Shown piece after piece: positions 30,801-43,092 of a DNA stretch of 64,000 nucleotides (within the stretch, counting starts at the first letter, position 1; every line of letters begins with the position of its first letter). The stretch is from positions 59,646,601 through 59,710,600 of the forward strand of contig CM064867.1 in assembly GCA_032719365.1 (NCBI GenBank), written 5' to 3'. This DNA is from Prinsepia uniflora. Taxonomy: Eukaryota > Streptophyta > Magnoliopsida > Rosales > Rosaceae. Below the pieces are notes generated by a model, which was given only the letters and a program-made list of their open reading frames with translations, was not told where the DNA came from and ran no database searches. The translations under genes and the position numbers were made by a program.

Positions 30801-32331
30801 AACCAATACACGATCAATGTACTGGTGACAACAACCATCATCTCCCATGGGCGGAACATGAAAAGTTACCCTCAATGACTTTGGAATACCCATCACCAAT
30901 ACTGAATCAAGCACTCATCTCGTCGCCTCAATCACAATCTTTCTCGATTCAGAAATTCCAACCATGTTGGAACCAACTCACTCGTACAACAACCACGTGT
31001 CTATACCAAGCTAACTTGGTAACCCAACTCGCCTATTCGTTCATATCGTTTATGTACATCCAAAAGGATGTGGGCCATTACTACTTGATTCTCACGTCTC
31101 AACCACTGCTGGATCCTATCCAGTCTATCACTATTTGAGATTCACTACTGGATCCCATCCAGTCCAACTCATCCACTGCCGAGTCTCAAATACCGAACGT
31201 ATGCCCATCACGATGGAGTCACATCCCAACTCATGGCTCATTGTCATCACAATCACTAGCACACAGTGTGCGAATAAGAAAACCTTGGATCTTTGCTCAT
31301 ACTAAGCAATGACCTCGTACCTCTGCTCAGGTTAAAGGAACTCTGCCTCCCTCGTACCCCACAAGTCTTGGTATAATCACCCTGACAATCCATAGAAGAA
31401 AATTAACGTTCCCTGAATAACACCCGATCCACAACAACCACAACTACAACCACACTCAATAATAGTGCCTGCCACAATCTCATGCAGACCTAACCACGAG
31501 ACATCGCTATCGAAACTCTGCATCCAACCAGAATCAACCGCCAGTACTCACTACTCTATATCCCCACTTCGGGACTCCATCAACAAGTATCACACCCTAG
31601 TAACCTGTCCAACCAATCTCTAACCAATTTTTAACTAGTCTCAACTCGACTCAACTAGTGTCGTCCACCAAGTCATCCCCGACCTTAGCTGCACCAAACA
31701 ATCCATCACAAACTAGGGTAGCACGACAACCAACTAGGCTTAACTGATTATCACAACTTCGACTATAGAGTGACATACCATCACCAAAGCTGACATGAAT
31801 GACGACCAATGGTCTCGACTCCGAAAAATTGCAGAAGTCAAACCACTCGCCGACTTACATTTCTGAACCATACATCATACACTAGGGTTTCCCACTAAGG
31901 TCATCAACTAACTCCATTGTATACACATTCTCCACACCATCAATCAAAACTAGGGTTGGAGAAACCCGACTGCTCTCAGTGGCACCACTATCCAACTTAA
32001 CATAACTTGACCATTTAATGGTCACAACTCCACACTATCGTCATATCCAACCCTACAATATCGTGATAGATGAGCTCGACATAACCATCCCACAGTCAAA
32101 ACTCTAAAGCACTGTTACGTTCATCCCTCAGTAGGGTCCCACATTGTCAAACCACGACAAAACTATGGCACACTCAGGAATCAACTACCTAACCAAACTA
32201 TCCACTATTCATTCTCACTAACTATCATACCGGCATCCTAACTATTAGGTTGATAACGAACTACAGCCCATAGAGACATCATATCCTCAACTTGCGCGTA
32301 TCACAAGAGCAAATCGTGCTCTGATACCACT
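30801..32331 (-). other. TE-6 internal region, 5' (primer-site) part with gag fossil
   Basis: The primer site gctctgatacca is at 32318-32329. No open frame carries a domain, but 31276-31425 aligns on the plus strand with the TE-4 gag at about 7415-7545: shared blocks include gctcatact/gttcatact, aactctgcctcc and acgttccctgaa, in the same order and spacing. This is a decayed gag segment, so the LARD-like family derives from a gag-bearing Ty3 ancestor. The rest aligns with TE-14 59720-61582. Confidence 0.7.
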
Positions 32332-34246
32332 TGACACGACCCATCCCAATCCCCCCCGGGAATAACACAGGATGTGTCATGCTCCTGTCTAACATGAAGT
32401 GTCAGACAAGGGATAACTCAAACCTCAGCCCATACGGGGCTCCTAGAGCACGCCAGGATCAGTGGAGGAGTGCAATGTCTCGATCTCCGCTACAGCCTGC
32501 ATCCGTGATCAACCTGAAGGGCATTAAAACCATTAAAAGCGGTGAGTTGACGAAAATCAATAGTTTAATAAAAACACATTTCATAATAAGAAATTTATGC
32601 CCTTCACTAAAAAATATGCATGCATTCGAAAATCAAAAACCAAACCATTTACTTTAATTAAATCATTAGGGCCTTAGCCCAAAACCATAAATCCAAGTAT
32701 GTGGGAACTCAGCCCAAAATCATAAGTCTAAACCATGTGGGTCCCTACCCAAATCCATTAACACCGAAAACCAAATCATAAATCCAATAAATCCGAAATC
32801 CAAATAGATAATCCAGTAAACCCATAGGTCACAAATCCAATCAAATATCGTTATATACCAAATCCTCAGCATCGCGGATGCCTAGCGTCCCAGACACCTG
32901 ACGTCCTAGACGTCATGTCATGGTCCAAGCTACGCGTGCTACTTAGGGTCTCAACCCGAGTCAATCTCTGATATCCCAGATGTCTGACGTCCCAGATGTC
33001 TAGCAATCCTACTCCTAAGTCACTATACGGTCTGGTCGCTCAATGTAGTGACCCCTCGCAGGCAATGCGTTGTGACTACTCCATCGTTCCAGATGACTGG
33101 AGGAGACAATCCATAAATATAAGGTTGGTATATGGAAAACCATTTCATAAATCATCTCAAATGGTTCAAATGGGCCTACGCCGGGGATTTCCATAAAACC
33201 ATCGTAATCCACAAGTCTGATTTCTCAAATCCAGAACCATTTATCCAAATCCATTTATGGGTCCCCAACCCGAAATCACATTCATAAAATACAACTGGGT
33301 CTCATGCCCGATTTCGTAAACCAACTAGGCCCCTGGTCCGATGCCTCATTCACTCAAATGGACTCCAAGTCCGATAGTTCGTAAAACAAATGGGTCTCAA
33401 GCCCGATTCCATATTTCCAAATCCAAAAGCATACCATTGAACCATTATTAAAACTATAAATCTCGATATATGTGCAAATACGGAAAACATCTCGAAATAT
33501 GTACAAGTATGTAAATCACCAATATCACAACCATCATCATAGAAATCACATATGTAAAACATATAAAATAGTTATGCATGCATCACAGTTTAGAAAACAA
33601 TGTTCACTCACAGACCTTCCTATGCTACCGCCTCAATATGTGTGCCATAAGCCTTCCCGGGGCTAAATCACCGTCCTTGGAATATCCGAACCTGTCCAAA
33701 TCAAATTCTAAGGTCACTAACACCTCCAATAACCTTCATTAAATCCCCATAATTTTCCTGGATTTTTAAACGTATTTAAACTCGATCCTAAACTTTCGGA
33801 CATCTCGAACTATATCGAAATTATGTCCGATCGACGGGAGGCATGATCCACAATTTAGGGGTCTCAAGCCATGGAATGAGTGACACTTGTCACTCATCCA
33901 AGGGCCCCACATTAATTCATCAGCCAATCAGGTTTAATCATTAATTAATACAAATCCCAAGATGTTAATTAACCCGATTTCGATCCCGTGACCATAACTT
34001 CCCCGTTCGACATCTGATTTCGACGTGTCGCCTGTCTACGTACTCGTAACATCTCGATCTACGTAATATTCCTCGGTCCCTGTATGTTTAACTTCCCATG
34101 TCTAAAGTCAACATTTTACCCAAATCTAGGGGAAAAAAGGTCATTTTACACCATCCGTCCAAATTCTCTCAACTAATCCCCGTTTAGCCATTCTAAATCC
34201 ATAAATAATTAATATTAAATCCCGATATTTGGGACCGGTCGTTACA
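32332..34246 (-). repeat. TE-6 5' LTR with internal deletion
   Basis: It lacks about 850 bp relative to 15981-18740: sequence matching about 17480 joins directly to that matching about 18328 at 33834-33838. The lost part includes the CGCG block. The dyad is kept (33876-33897). The intron-like module has decayed: the donor side reads GTGAGTGAAC and the complement GTCAACTCAC, so pairing is weakened. Confidence 0.88.
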
Positions 34247-34489
34247 TGCTGCCTATCTATGGACTCGTAATGTCTCGATCTATGTAATGAACTTTGGTCA
34301 TGTCGATAATTGTCATTACATGCTGCCGGTCGTTACATGCTGCCTGCCTGTCAACATTTTCACCCATCCAAAGGTAAAATTGTCATTTCACCTCGATCAT
34401 CTCGATAATCCTCGATTATTTCCTGGTTAATCCCTGATTAATCCTTAATTAATACTCGTTAATTACAAAATATGGGGCGGGTCGTTACA
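34247..34489 (-). repeat. TE-5 3' LTR, inner part (beyond TE-6)
   Basis: It begins with the second copy of the TE-6 target site (tgctg, 34247-34251), completes the U3 module interrupted at 15980, and ends gggtcgttaca at 34489. It contains a 30-bp scrambled insertion (34313-34345) built from copies of the TE-6 LTR end. Confidence 0.8.
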
Positions 34490-37400
34490 ATCCACCCTCT
34501 TTAAAGAATTTTATTCTCGAAATTCACATCGACTCAAATCCACATCAAAACTCCGAAAATCCAATCCTGCCTCCAACCCGAGGCTCCCACGTGTGTACGT
34601 GGACGCGTCCAACATCCATCTATAGTACGCATACTGAATCAATCGTCATCCGACGTTAACTACAATCCAACGATCAATGCTGCAACTCGACACATCCTCC
34701 GTGATCGTATCCAACAAGCGTGTGACCAAACCGTCACCGGAAATCCCAAAAGTCTAGTTTGAAGTTTCGCTCGAGACATCGACACTTTTCAATCTCACGT
34801 GTCACCTACGTGGGTGTACTCAGAATCCAATCTGATAATCCTGCTCCTACCGAGCAATGCCAAATCCTCCGCCGTGCTAGACGGTCTCCCACCGTCAATC
34901 TTAATTACAACAAACTGTCACAACCAGTAACTCACGGCTCTACTCTTTCCCATTCAAGTTCCTTATCCAACCCGACTAGCACCAGAGTCCTCTTACGGTA
35001 CCTCATCTCACTCAGTAACCAATGATGTGATCCCAACTCTTCTCGAGTTTCAAACTGGTGTCTCATTCATCAGAGTGCATGTTGACCCCATCGAATACTT
35101 GCTCTAGCAAGGATAATCACAAACACACACGCTAGGGTTCCTTTGGCTCACAACCATGGCCCTGAGCTTCATGCTCACACAAAAATTGAACCCTCTAATT
35201 CCACTATGCACTAGAGTACAGTATTCGATGCATGATCCTTATTCTCAACGAATTGTCAACATTAGATCCAATCTGATTACCATCGTGTTCATCTCGGACT
35301 CAATCTGATGATCGTACCACATCAATCAGAATGATTAGCACTCAACAATCACGTTGTTAACCTGTACTACTCATAGGTGTATACACATCGCAACAAGCAC
35401 ATCAGACCTACTCATAAGCATGTTCAAGGACTACACTCGCGCAACATCTGAGCTACGTCTGGGGACTTCACACGCACCATCCAGACACGTACCAGTACCC
35501 ACAACAATATCAGATCTAATCCATATATCGGACCACGTCAATTGTGGATCCAATATGATCTTCATCTAGCTGCCATGCCAATTGTGGCCCAACACTAGAC
35601 CATGTCCGTCTGATCCTAGACCTGGATAAATCGCATACTAACTCAAACCTTCTCGGAGTTCTTCTGGTCACCCGATACACTTGAGACATGTCCAACACGT
35701 ACTCATCAAGAACTCCCAAGATAAACCATCCAATTCACTAACCAATCCCATTTCTTGGTTAACTTCAAAGGTCAACCGACTTACGCTTACCAAGACGTAC
35801 CAATCCAAACCTCGACCTCTATCCTGATGATGTGAAGGGTCGGATCCTGAAGCTATGCAGTAAACCTCTAATCTAGCAATATGGGTCTCATGGGAACACT
35901 TCCCAACAACGCTCCACAATCATCTACTTCCAGCAATCCTCTCAATAGTAAGAATATGACCCATAGCACCAACACAAGTCCATCAAACTGATACTCTCAC
36001 TACTTGGTTTATCGCTGCACCCCCTAAGGGTAATCAAACTAGGCTTTAGTACCCCTCATGTGCCTTCACATTTCTTTGATATGCCAAGCAATGGTAGAAG
36101 AAAATTAAATTGTAATCTATAAAACTTGTCACCACTTAATATACGAATTACGGATTTCCTCCGCTTAGCCCATGATATTGTCCTGTATGAAGAAAGTAAA
36201 AAATGATGACATCAAAGTTCATCCGACGTTAGTGTGAATACAAATCCCAACTACACTTATCAATGTCAGGTGACACCAAGCACCTTCCACTCCTCAACTC
36301 ATTCAAATTTGGCCCACAGCCTAGGTGTCAAGTTCTTAAACAACCTTTGAAACCCAGAGAAATTGCAACCATGTTGCAAGCATACCTAGAAGTCCTTATC
36401 AAAGAAGAAGAAAATGAGAAGTCTCTTTCACCAACCAATAATATCTGTTGATAGCTACTATAGTGATCCTCCCACAATCGTATCACTTCTTAAATCAGCT
36501 CCACTTTTACAAGCTTATACATCCATGAATTCCAGAGGTGATGAAGATAGTTCACTAAAAAATTCCACAATAAGGAGTACTAGTTCCTCCTAATTTCCTC
36601 GTTCAACTATCTATGATGAATCCAACTCTTATGTACATGTGTCACCGCGGAAAACTCCCACTAATGTCCAGAAGAGTCAACTAGAGGAGTAGTCAACATT
36701 TTGCTCACTCAAACATCATCTCACACCAAGTTGACTCCCTTCCGAGTCAATCCCAACACCAAGTACAATCTCAGAGGAAAACCTTCACCTACAAGTTGAT
36801 AACACTCATCGTAGATCAGATTACACAATCTGAATCATGTCACACAATAGTATGATCCACACTAATCTCGCAATAATAAAATCATAACCATGAAACCAAC
36901 ACTAGTCCACATTTACCGAAATCCATTTTCATCTCAACCAATATGAATCCTTGGTGTACCATAACAAAATCACCATTAATACTCTGTTTCCAAATCACGA
37001 TGTCCAACTCTAACAAAATCATTAATCGTAAGCCATCTTGGCGAATTTCACTTCTGAAGTCAATTCAGGAATCACACATTCGAGCATACAATACATGCAT
37101 CCAAAGCATGTCTTTCAACCAAATTCTTGACTTTAACTCAAGTCAAAACCAATTCCAACAGGGTATCTGTGCTACACCCTCAAGTCTATCGATGCCTAAA
37201 AAATGGGTTGAGTACCTGGAAGAAACTCAATCGTAACTCAACCGCTCTCCGAGGTAGCAACCCCAGTAAAACCTACGAGGAACAACACCAGAAATGTTGA
37301 CACAACCGACATCATCCTCGAGCTTACTGAGCCATCTAGGGACTTCACAACACGTGTCTCATATCCCAAATAGTTATTCTATAGTACTTTCTCGGTCTCC

Positions 37401-38537
37401 TAGCCTTAACTCTCCAATGAGTATCCTCTGGTTGTTCATTGGTAAGACTCTTGTAAAAAACTGAATATTCTTCCTTAGTGATCTCCTATGGTCCCACCAA
37501 AAGACCAATCATGACAACTCAAGACTACCGAATACCACCGGTTTCTCAATGCTCAACAGAGGAGTAACGGGTAGCCCACCAATCCATCCCTATGATCACA
37601 TCCAAATCACAAATATCTAGGGAAATCTAATTTGTCTCCTTGTCAAAACCTTCTACTTGCACGAATCGGAGTTAGAAGCGTCCCTCGTCTAAGTCCCCAG
37701 TAAATACATAATCTAGACGCATTCGGCGTCGACCGATATCGTCCGACCTATTGTGTGGTTTCCGACACGCTCATCTCCTTCTGAGATGCCACACCATCAC
37801 TCGAGTCTTACTCCCAAGACCTAGCACAAACCGACAAAGCCTCACTGTCTAATTCGTCATTGCACTCAGCGCAAATCGAACCAAAACTAAAAATCTCTGC
37901 CCGTAACTAGCAACCGTCGAATTTCCTCCTCATGTCGGAGGAAGCCTCCCTCATATCTCAATGAAGCTAGGGTGAAAATAGCGTAAGAACGTTCCTCGAA
38001 CGTCGCCCAACTCTCGATAGTCTTATCCACGTTCATCGATAGCAATGTCTGCCACTAACCTCGTGTAGACTAATCCAAAAAGCTTATTGCTATCGAGATC
38101 ATGCATACATGTAGGTAATGGGCCCACCTCATGATCCGATCCACAAGTACTACTTTCCTGGTAACTTGTTCAACCGCCCTCAAATAAGGTTTATCAATGA
38201 CCTCGACTACTAGAAGCAGCACATCCAACCTAAACAATCATCGGTCACAACTCCGAAAAGTCACCATACTAGGATCCAACCATCCAGTAACTACTATCCA
38301 AGGATCCTCTCCACTCTTAACTCTACGGCTCCCAACTGTTGGGCACATAAGAACTCGGCCGTCCTCGGGATCCAACCTGCTGAATTGACGACAAGCTGTC
38401 CTTAACCTTCCTATCCTTACTCTCGCTATCAAATTGACGACAAGCTGTCGTCGTAGAAACATCACATCCGAAGCGAAACTATTGTGCATCCTCAGTGAAT
38501 GACACCATTAGAGAAACTCAGTGCTCTGATACCAAGT
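34490..38537 (-). pseudogene. TE-5 internal region with decayed gag-protease
   Basis: The polypurine tract is the minus strand of 34490-34502. The minus strand of about 37500-37610 reads VIIGMDWWATRYSSVEH, the protease C-terminal motif. About 37960-38110 aligns with the TE-4 gag stretch that encodes WETFRERFLEQYYP and the surrounding region. No RT, RNase H or integrase is recognisable between 34500 and 37480, so pol is lost or decayed past recognition. A short direct repeat ttgacgacaagctgtc occurs at about 38385 and 38433. The primer site is at 38523-38534. Confidence 0.7.
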
Positions 38538-41534
38538 TGACGGAACCCATCACTAATCACCCTAGATTATCGTGGGAGGTCCTACTCCTTTCTGACACCA
38601 CGTGTCAGACCAGAAATAAGACCATAACCCACTCGGGGTTACCAGAGTACGCAGCGTTGTGTGAGGTCTCGGTCTCTACCACAATCCGCATCCGCGATCA
38701 ACCTAAAACATATTAAAAACATTAAAATTGCGAGTGGACAAAAATAAACTGTTGGAAAACAATTTTCGAAGTAACATTTATACCCTTCAATTAAAAGTAT
38801 GCATGCATCATAAAACACGAAATCTCAAATGCATTCTTTAAAATCAAATCATAAAACAAATATCTAGACATAATATTAGTAATCAAAACATGAGAAACCA
38901 ATCCTCAATATCTAATATCCAAATTTCATACGATAGTCAGGATATCAATGCAACACGTGCGATTCGAGATTACTACATCTGAGTATACACCCAGGATCTA
39001 CTACGTCTGGGTGATGGAATTCCCAGGATCTACGACGTCCAGGTAATGTCCATATCTGAAACTACTAAGCCTGAGCCTTCCCTTAGAGCTACTCATCTCC
39101 AAGCAGTGTAATCGTGACCTCTCCAAGATCTACGACATTTGGACGATGCCACTCCGGGTTCTACGACGTCCGAAGGGAACAATCACATCATAGAGGATGG
39201 TGGTGTGTAAAATAGTCCATAAACATATGCATCTCAAATCATCTCAAAGTATCTTAATGGCGTCTACGCCCAAAATATAGTTTGATCAAATTACATTCCA
39301 CAAAACCATCATAAAAACAATGTTCAGACTTTCCTCCAAAACACGTCAAATCGATAAGCAAACCTTGTCAAATCATAATCTTTCTTTCAAGTTCACAATG
39401 ACTCACAATTTGAGTCAAAATCATTTCCAACGGGGTCACGAGCCCGAAATATCGTATCTCAAATCAGAACAAGGTCACAAGCCCTAAATCTCATATCATA
39501 AATCTGAAAACCATTTCACTATTCAAATCATTGCTCAAAATCACATTTGACTATAATCCAAGTCAAAGTCAAATCACTGCTCAAAATCACATTTGACTAT
39601 AATCCAAGTCAAAGTCAAAAACCAACTAGGTCTCAAGCCCGAAATGCCATTTTCACGCATCTCCGTGAAAAAATTCAAAACCGATAATCGAATCCTCATT
39701 CAAATCATTGAAATCATGAGCACGTAGAAAACTCGGCATAAGCCCAAAGTATCACATAAAACACAAATCTCAAAATACGTGCAATATAACATTTTCCATG
39801 CAAATGCTCAACATCAAACACAAATCACATTCAAATCATATGGAATCAGTGCATCTCAAACCATATTCGTAAAACATATAAAACATTTATGCATGCATCA
39901 TTTTATAAAGCAAATATTCACTCACTGACTGTCTAAGCTGCGCGCTCACAATCCACGTCGTAAGCCAATTCGAGGCTAATACAACGTCTCTGGAACGTCC
40001 GGGCCTGCCCAAATCATACGCCAAGGGTCACTAACCATATATACAAGCCTATAACAGAAACCCTCAAAAGTCCCGGTACAGTAAATGTTTCCCAAACACG
40101 CTTCCCAGGGATAAAAACCTCCAAATGACCTATCAAACGATCTCTGATTGACCTAAAACCACCACCATTGGATTCAGATTGTCGAAACCTACCTAACATA
40201 ATCAATTTGACCTCGAAATTCATGCCTACATGCCCACACGCACCGATCGAATATCGGTCAACGAAAGTCAACCCTGACGTCATCTATTGAAGTCAGCTGT
40301 AGCTGACATGCCACGTGTCCCCCTCTGACATTTCCAAGTCACATGATGATGTCAACTGTTAATGCCATCACTACCACGTGTCACTGACAACTTTGACAAG
40401 TCTCTGACACACTGCCATGTGGCACCACCTCACTAGTCCACTTGGTCTGACATCGCTGACGTGAACTTACCATGACAACTGCCACATCACCTGACACCTC
40501 CTAACAAATCACCACGTAGCACCAAGCAGCCACAGTGACGTGGCCTGACATGCTTGCCACGTCATCATTGTCTACCTCAGACAGGTCGACCGGTTTGACT
40601 ATAACGGGTCATTCGACCCACGACCTTGACTCGACCGTAACTCAGCCAAAACTCAACCGTTTTCAGCTTCTTCGACCATTCGACTCGTCTCACTCCCAAA
40701 AAGAGACCTACGACCTGAAAATTATAGAAAATGGCTTGTAACTCACTTATCAAACTTGATCCTTCACGGCCAAGCTTCGAACCTTCACCCGACCAGTCCA
40801 ATCGTCCATTTTCTTTGATCGTTGGCCCTGCGAACTCGTCCTAACTCGAGGAGCACAACCACGGTGTCAAATCATCCAAACAACCATCCAAAACCAAAAT
40901 CCAAAATTCAAACCCACGGCTTACCTTGTTTTTCATGGTTTTTGGCCACCATTGACGCTCCACTGCGTCCCTTGCAGTCTTGTCTATCTTTCTCGACTCA
41001 CTTTCTGTTTCTCTCAAGCAGCTCAGCTTCTGTGGTCCAAGGAGAAAGGATGGGGAAGGGGTTTTGGGTTGGATGAATATGGGGGAAGCAAATGAGAGAT
41101 GATGCATGTATGTAATGTGAGGGTCATTGGGTGAGTAACACTTGTTACTCATCCTATGGTCCCTTTTTGGGTCCCAATTTCAAAACAACAAAGTCAACTG
41201 CCTCATATTTTGTGCAACTAAAATAGTACGAAAAATAGTTATAGACCCGTAACTTTCCCGTATGATGCTAGATCTTGATGTGCCACTTGTTTAAGGACTT
41301 GTAACATCTTGATCTACGTAATGGACCTTGGTCCACGTGCAATTGACCTGGGTGGTCAAAAGTTAACATTTTCACCTGTCCAAGGATAAAATCGTCATTT
41401 CACCTCGATCATTCCGGTAATCCTCGATTAATTCTCGATTAATTCTCGATTAATTCTTGATTAATTCTCGATTAATCCTTGATTAATCTTTAATTAAAAC
41501 TCGTTAATTATGAAATTCAGGATGGGTCGTTACA
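38538..41534 (-). repeat. TE-5 5' LTR
   Basis: It is 2997 bp, tgacggaaccc to ggtcgttaca. The intron-like module runs from a donor-like GTGAGTGAAT (39925 down) to AG at 38704-38703, with the complement changed at one base (38739-38730). ATGCATGCAT occurs at 38799-38808 and 39889-39898, GTGACCTCTCC at 39114-39124 and the dyad at 41132-41151. It has a 53-bp tandem duplication at about 39520-39625 absent from the partner, and five attctcgatta repeats at 41428-41490. Confidence 0.88.
41132..41151. promoter_or_regulatory. Conserved dyad in the TE-5 LTR with paired substitution
   Basis: TGAGTAACA-CT-TGTTACTCA. Relative to the other families, one arm has G to A and the other the matching C to T at the symmetric position, so the dyad stays perfect. 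Confidence 0.65.
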
Positions 41535-41539
41535 TCCAA

Positions 41540-43092
41540 CCCACTAATCCTCGTCAAGGAGTAGATTTGCTAATCTAACCTTAATTGTTCTTACTTTCAT
41601 TATTGTCATTTATACAAATTGAAATGTCAAACATAACCACAACGAAACATTAACACATAGCTAGTTACAATTTCTTATCTTTTTAACCTACAACATTATT
41701 CAACATAAACCATGAACATGCGTAATTTATACGCATGATCATTTTATGCTTATCATCACAACTCTATCATATTTTTATCATGTATTACCATAGCATCATT
41801 GGTATCATATTGTCTCTTCGAAAATATCATATATCCTATCATAATGTCATAATATATTGTTATACATAACATCTCAACATCTAAAGTTTATTCAAGGAAC
41901 ATACATACTAATCAAAATTCGTTAATTCTTTCCTTGAAGATTCTCCATTCATAACTACATTTACGATGTATTAGTGTCCTTAGTAATATGATAATCAAAT
42001 CCTTTACGTTTTCTTAGACAAATACCCTAATATTCTTCTAATTATTCAAATGAAAATTACCATGTTAATTCACTAATTTTTCAGGTCTCATTATCACAAT
42101 ACTTTCTTAATTAATCATAATTTAAATCAATGTAAACTGCATAACTATAATCATGCACATAATGGATTGGATAACCAAAACTATACTCAAATGTTGTCCA
42201 ATTAACTCGAAAATTTTATCATTAAATTCAGAATCTCAAAATAGGAATTTTTCATGTTGAACGAACCCCAATAAATGATGAGACGCGCCCTTACGCACCA
42301 CTTGGAGTCTCTGCACATGGGAGGCAGTCTCTGCACATGGGAGCCACGCGCCTCCCAGTCGTCTCCTACCTTGGAATTAGGTTGACTCAGTTCTTGCAAC
42401 TAGGGTCAAAGACTTGCTACTTGATCGACGTGGAAGCCTTCATTCCCAAAATAATCCTAGAGATTTAAGTAATAGGTTAGAACTCTCACCTTTAAGTTGA
42501 GCCACCCCCAAAATCGTCTCAACAACTTACGGTCGAAAATGGAATTTCACGGGTTGCTCATATTGAAGAACAAGTTTGGGCTATCTCCACCGTCCCAGTC
42601 CCTCTATGATTCATTCTTTCATCATTTCCCCTTATTCTTTCCCTTCTCTGGTTTCTCTTCTTTTCCTTTCTCAGTTTCTCATTCTTTCTACTCTTTGTTT
42701 TTGTTTTTTTTTTGTTTAGTTAATGCCCACTGAACTACCACCCACAAACACACTCTCAATATATATGGAAGACTATGTTGGTGGGAGGGAATTAAGAAGG
42801 AAAAGTGAAGACAACTTAAGGACTTTCTAGGACATTCTAGGTCGTTCATGAAAATTTACCAAAAGACCCCTTATTCCCAAAATTACTAAAATACCCCTAG
42901 TCACTTTTACCTTATATTGAACCTATTTGATCTCTGATTTTGACATACAAACTGTCTATGGACTCATAAATCTGAGACCTTAGTAGCTGTTCTTTCGATT
43001 TGTCTAGAAAATGTCTAAATAAAAAAGTCAACATTTGACCCTTAGGGGCAAAATCGCCATTTTGATTTTTCTCAAATTTTTGGGTCATTACC
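41540..43092 (-). repeat. TE-8a: fossil Ty3-class LTR
   Basis: Near the right end it shows the shared U3 order: tgacatacaaactgtctatggact (about 42940-42965), aaaagtcaacatttgaccc with ggggcaaaatcgccatttt (43022-43065), and a degraded terminus gggtcattacc near 43092. A degraded CGCG block with a cagtctctgcacatggga tandem pair lies at 42284-42355. The left boundary is unclear; the first ~700 bp are AT-rich and may be host sequence. Confidence 0.5.

Larger units (their letters stand above)
15981..34246 (-). mobile_element. TE-6: LARD-like non-coding LTR element (interrupted by TE-7)
   Basis: LTRs are 15981-18740 (2760 bp) and 32332-34246 (1915 bp after an internal deletion). The internal region is 18741-20952 plus 30805-32331, about 3.7 kb without TE-7. 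TSD is tgccg/tgctg. No gag-pol frame survives, which with LTRs near 3 kb and an internal region of 3.7 kb fits the large retrotransposon derivative (LARD) class. TE-14 is a second, younger member of the family with the same layout. Mobility would depend on a related autonomous Ty3 element. Confidence 0.85.
14785..41534 (-). mobile_element. TE-5: large decayed Ty3 element hosting TE-6 and TE-7
   Basis: The 5' LTR is 38538-41534. The internal region is 34490-38537. The 3' LTR is 34489-34252 joined to 15980-14785 across TE-6. The TSD is cccaa (14780-14784) and tccaa (41535-41539), one mismatch. The primer site gctctgatacca is at 38523-38534. The 3' LTR lacks about 1.57 kb present in the 5' LTR (sequence after about 15955 jumps to that matching about 41268), and this deletion predates the TE-6 insertion. 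Coding remnants are limited to a decayed gag-protease zone. Long dead. Confidence 0.85.
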
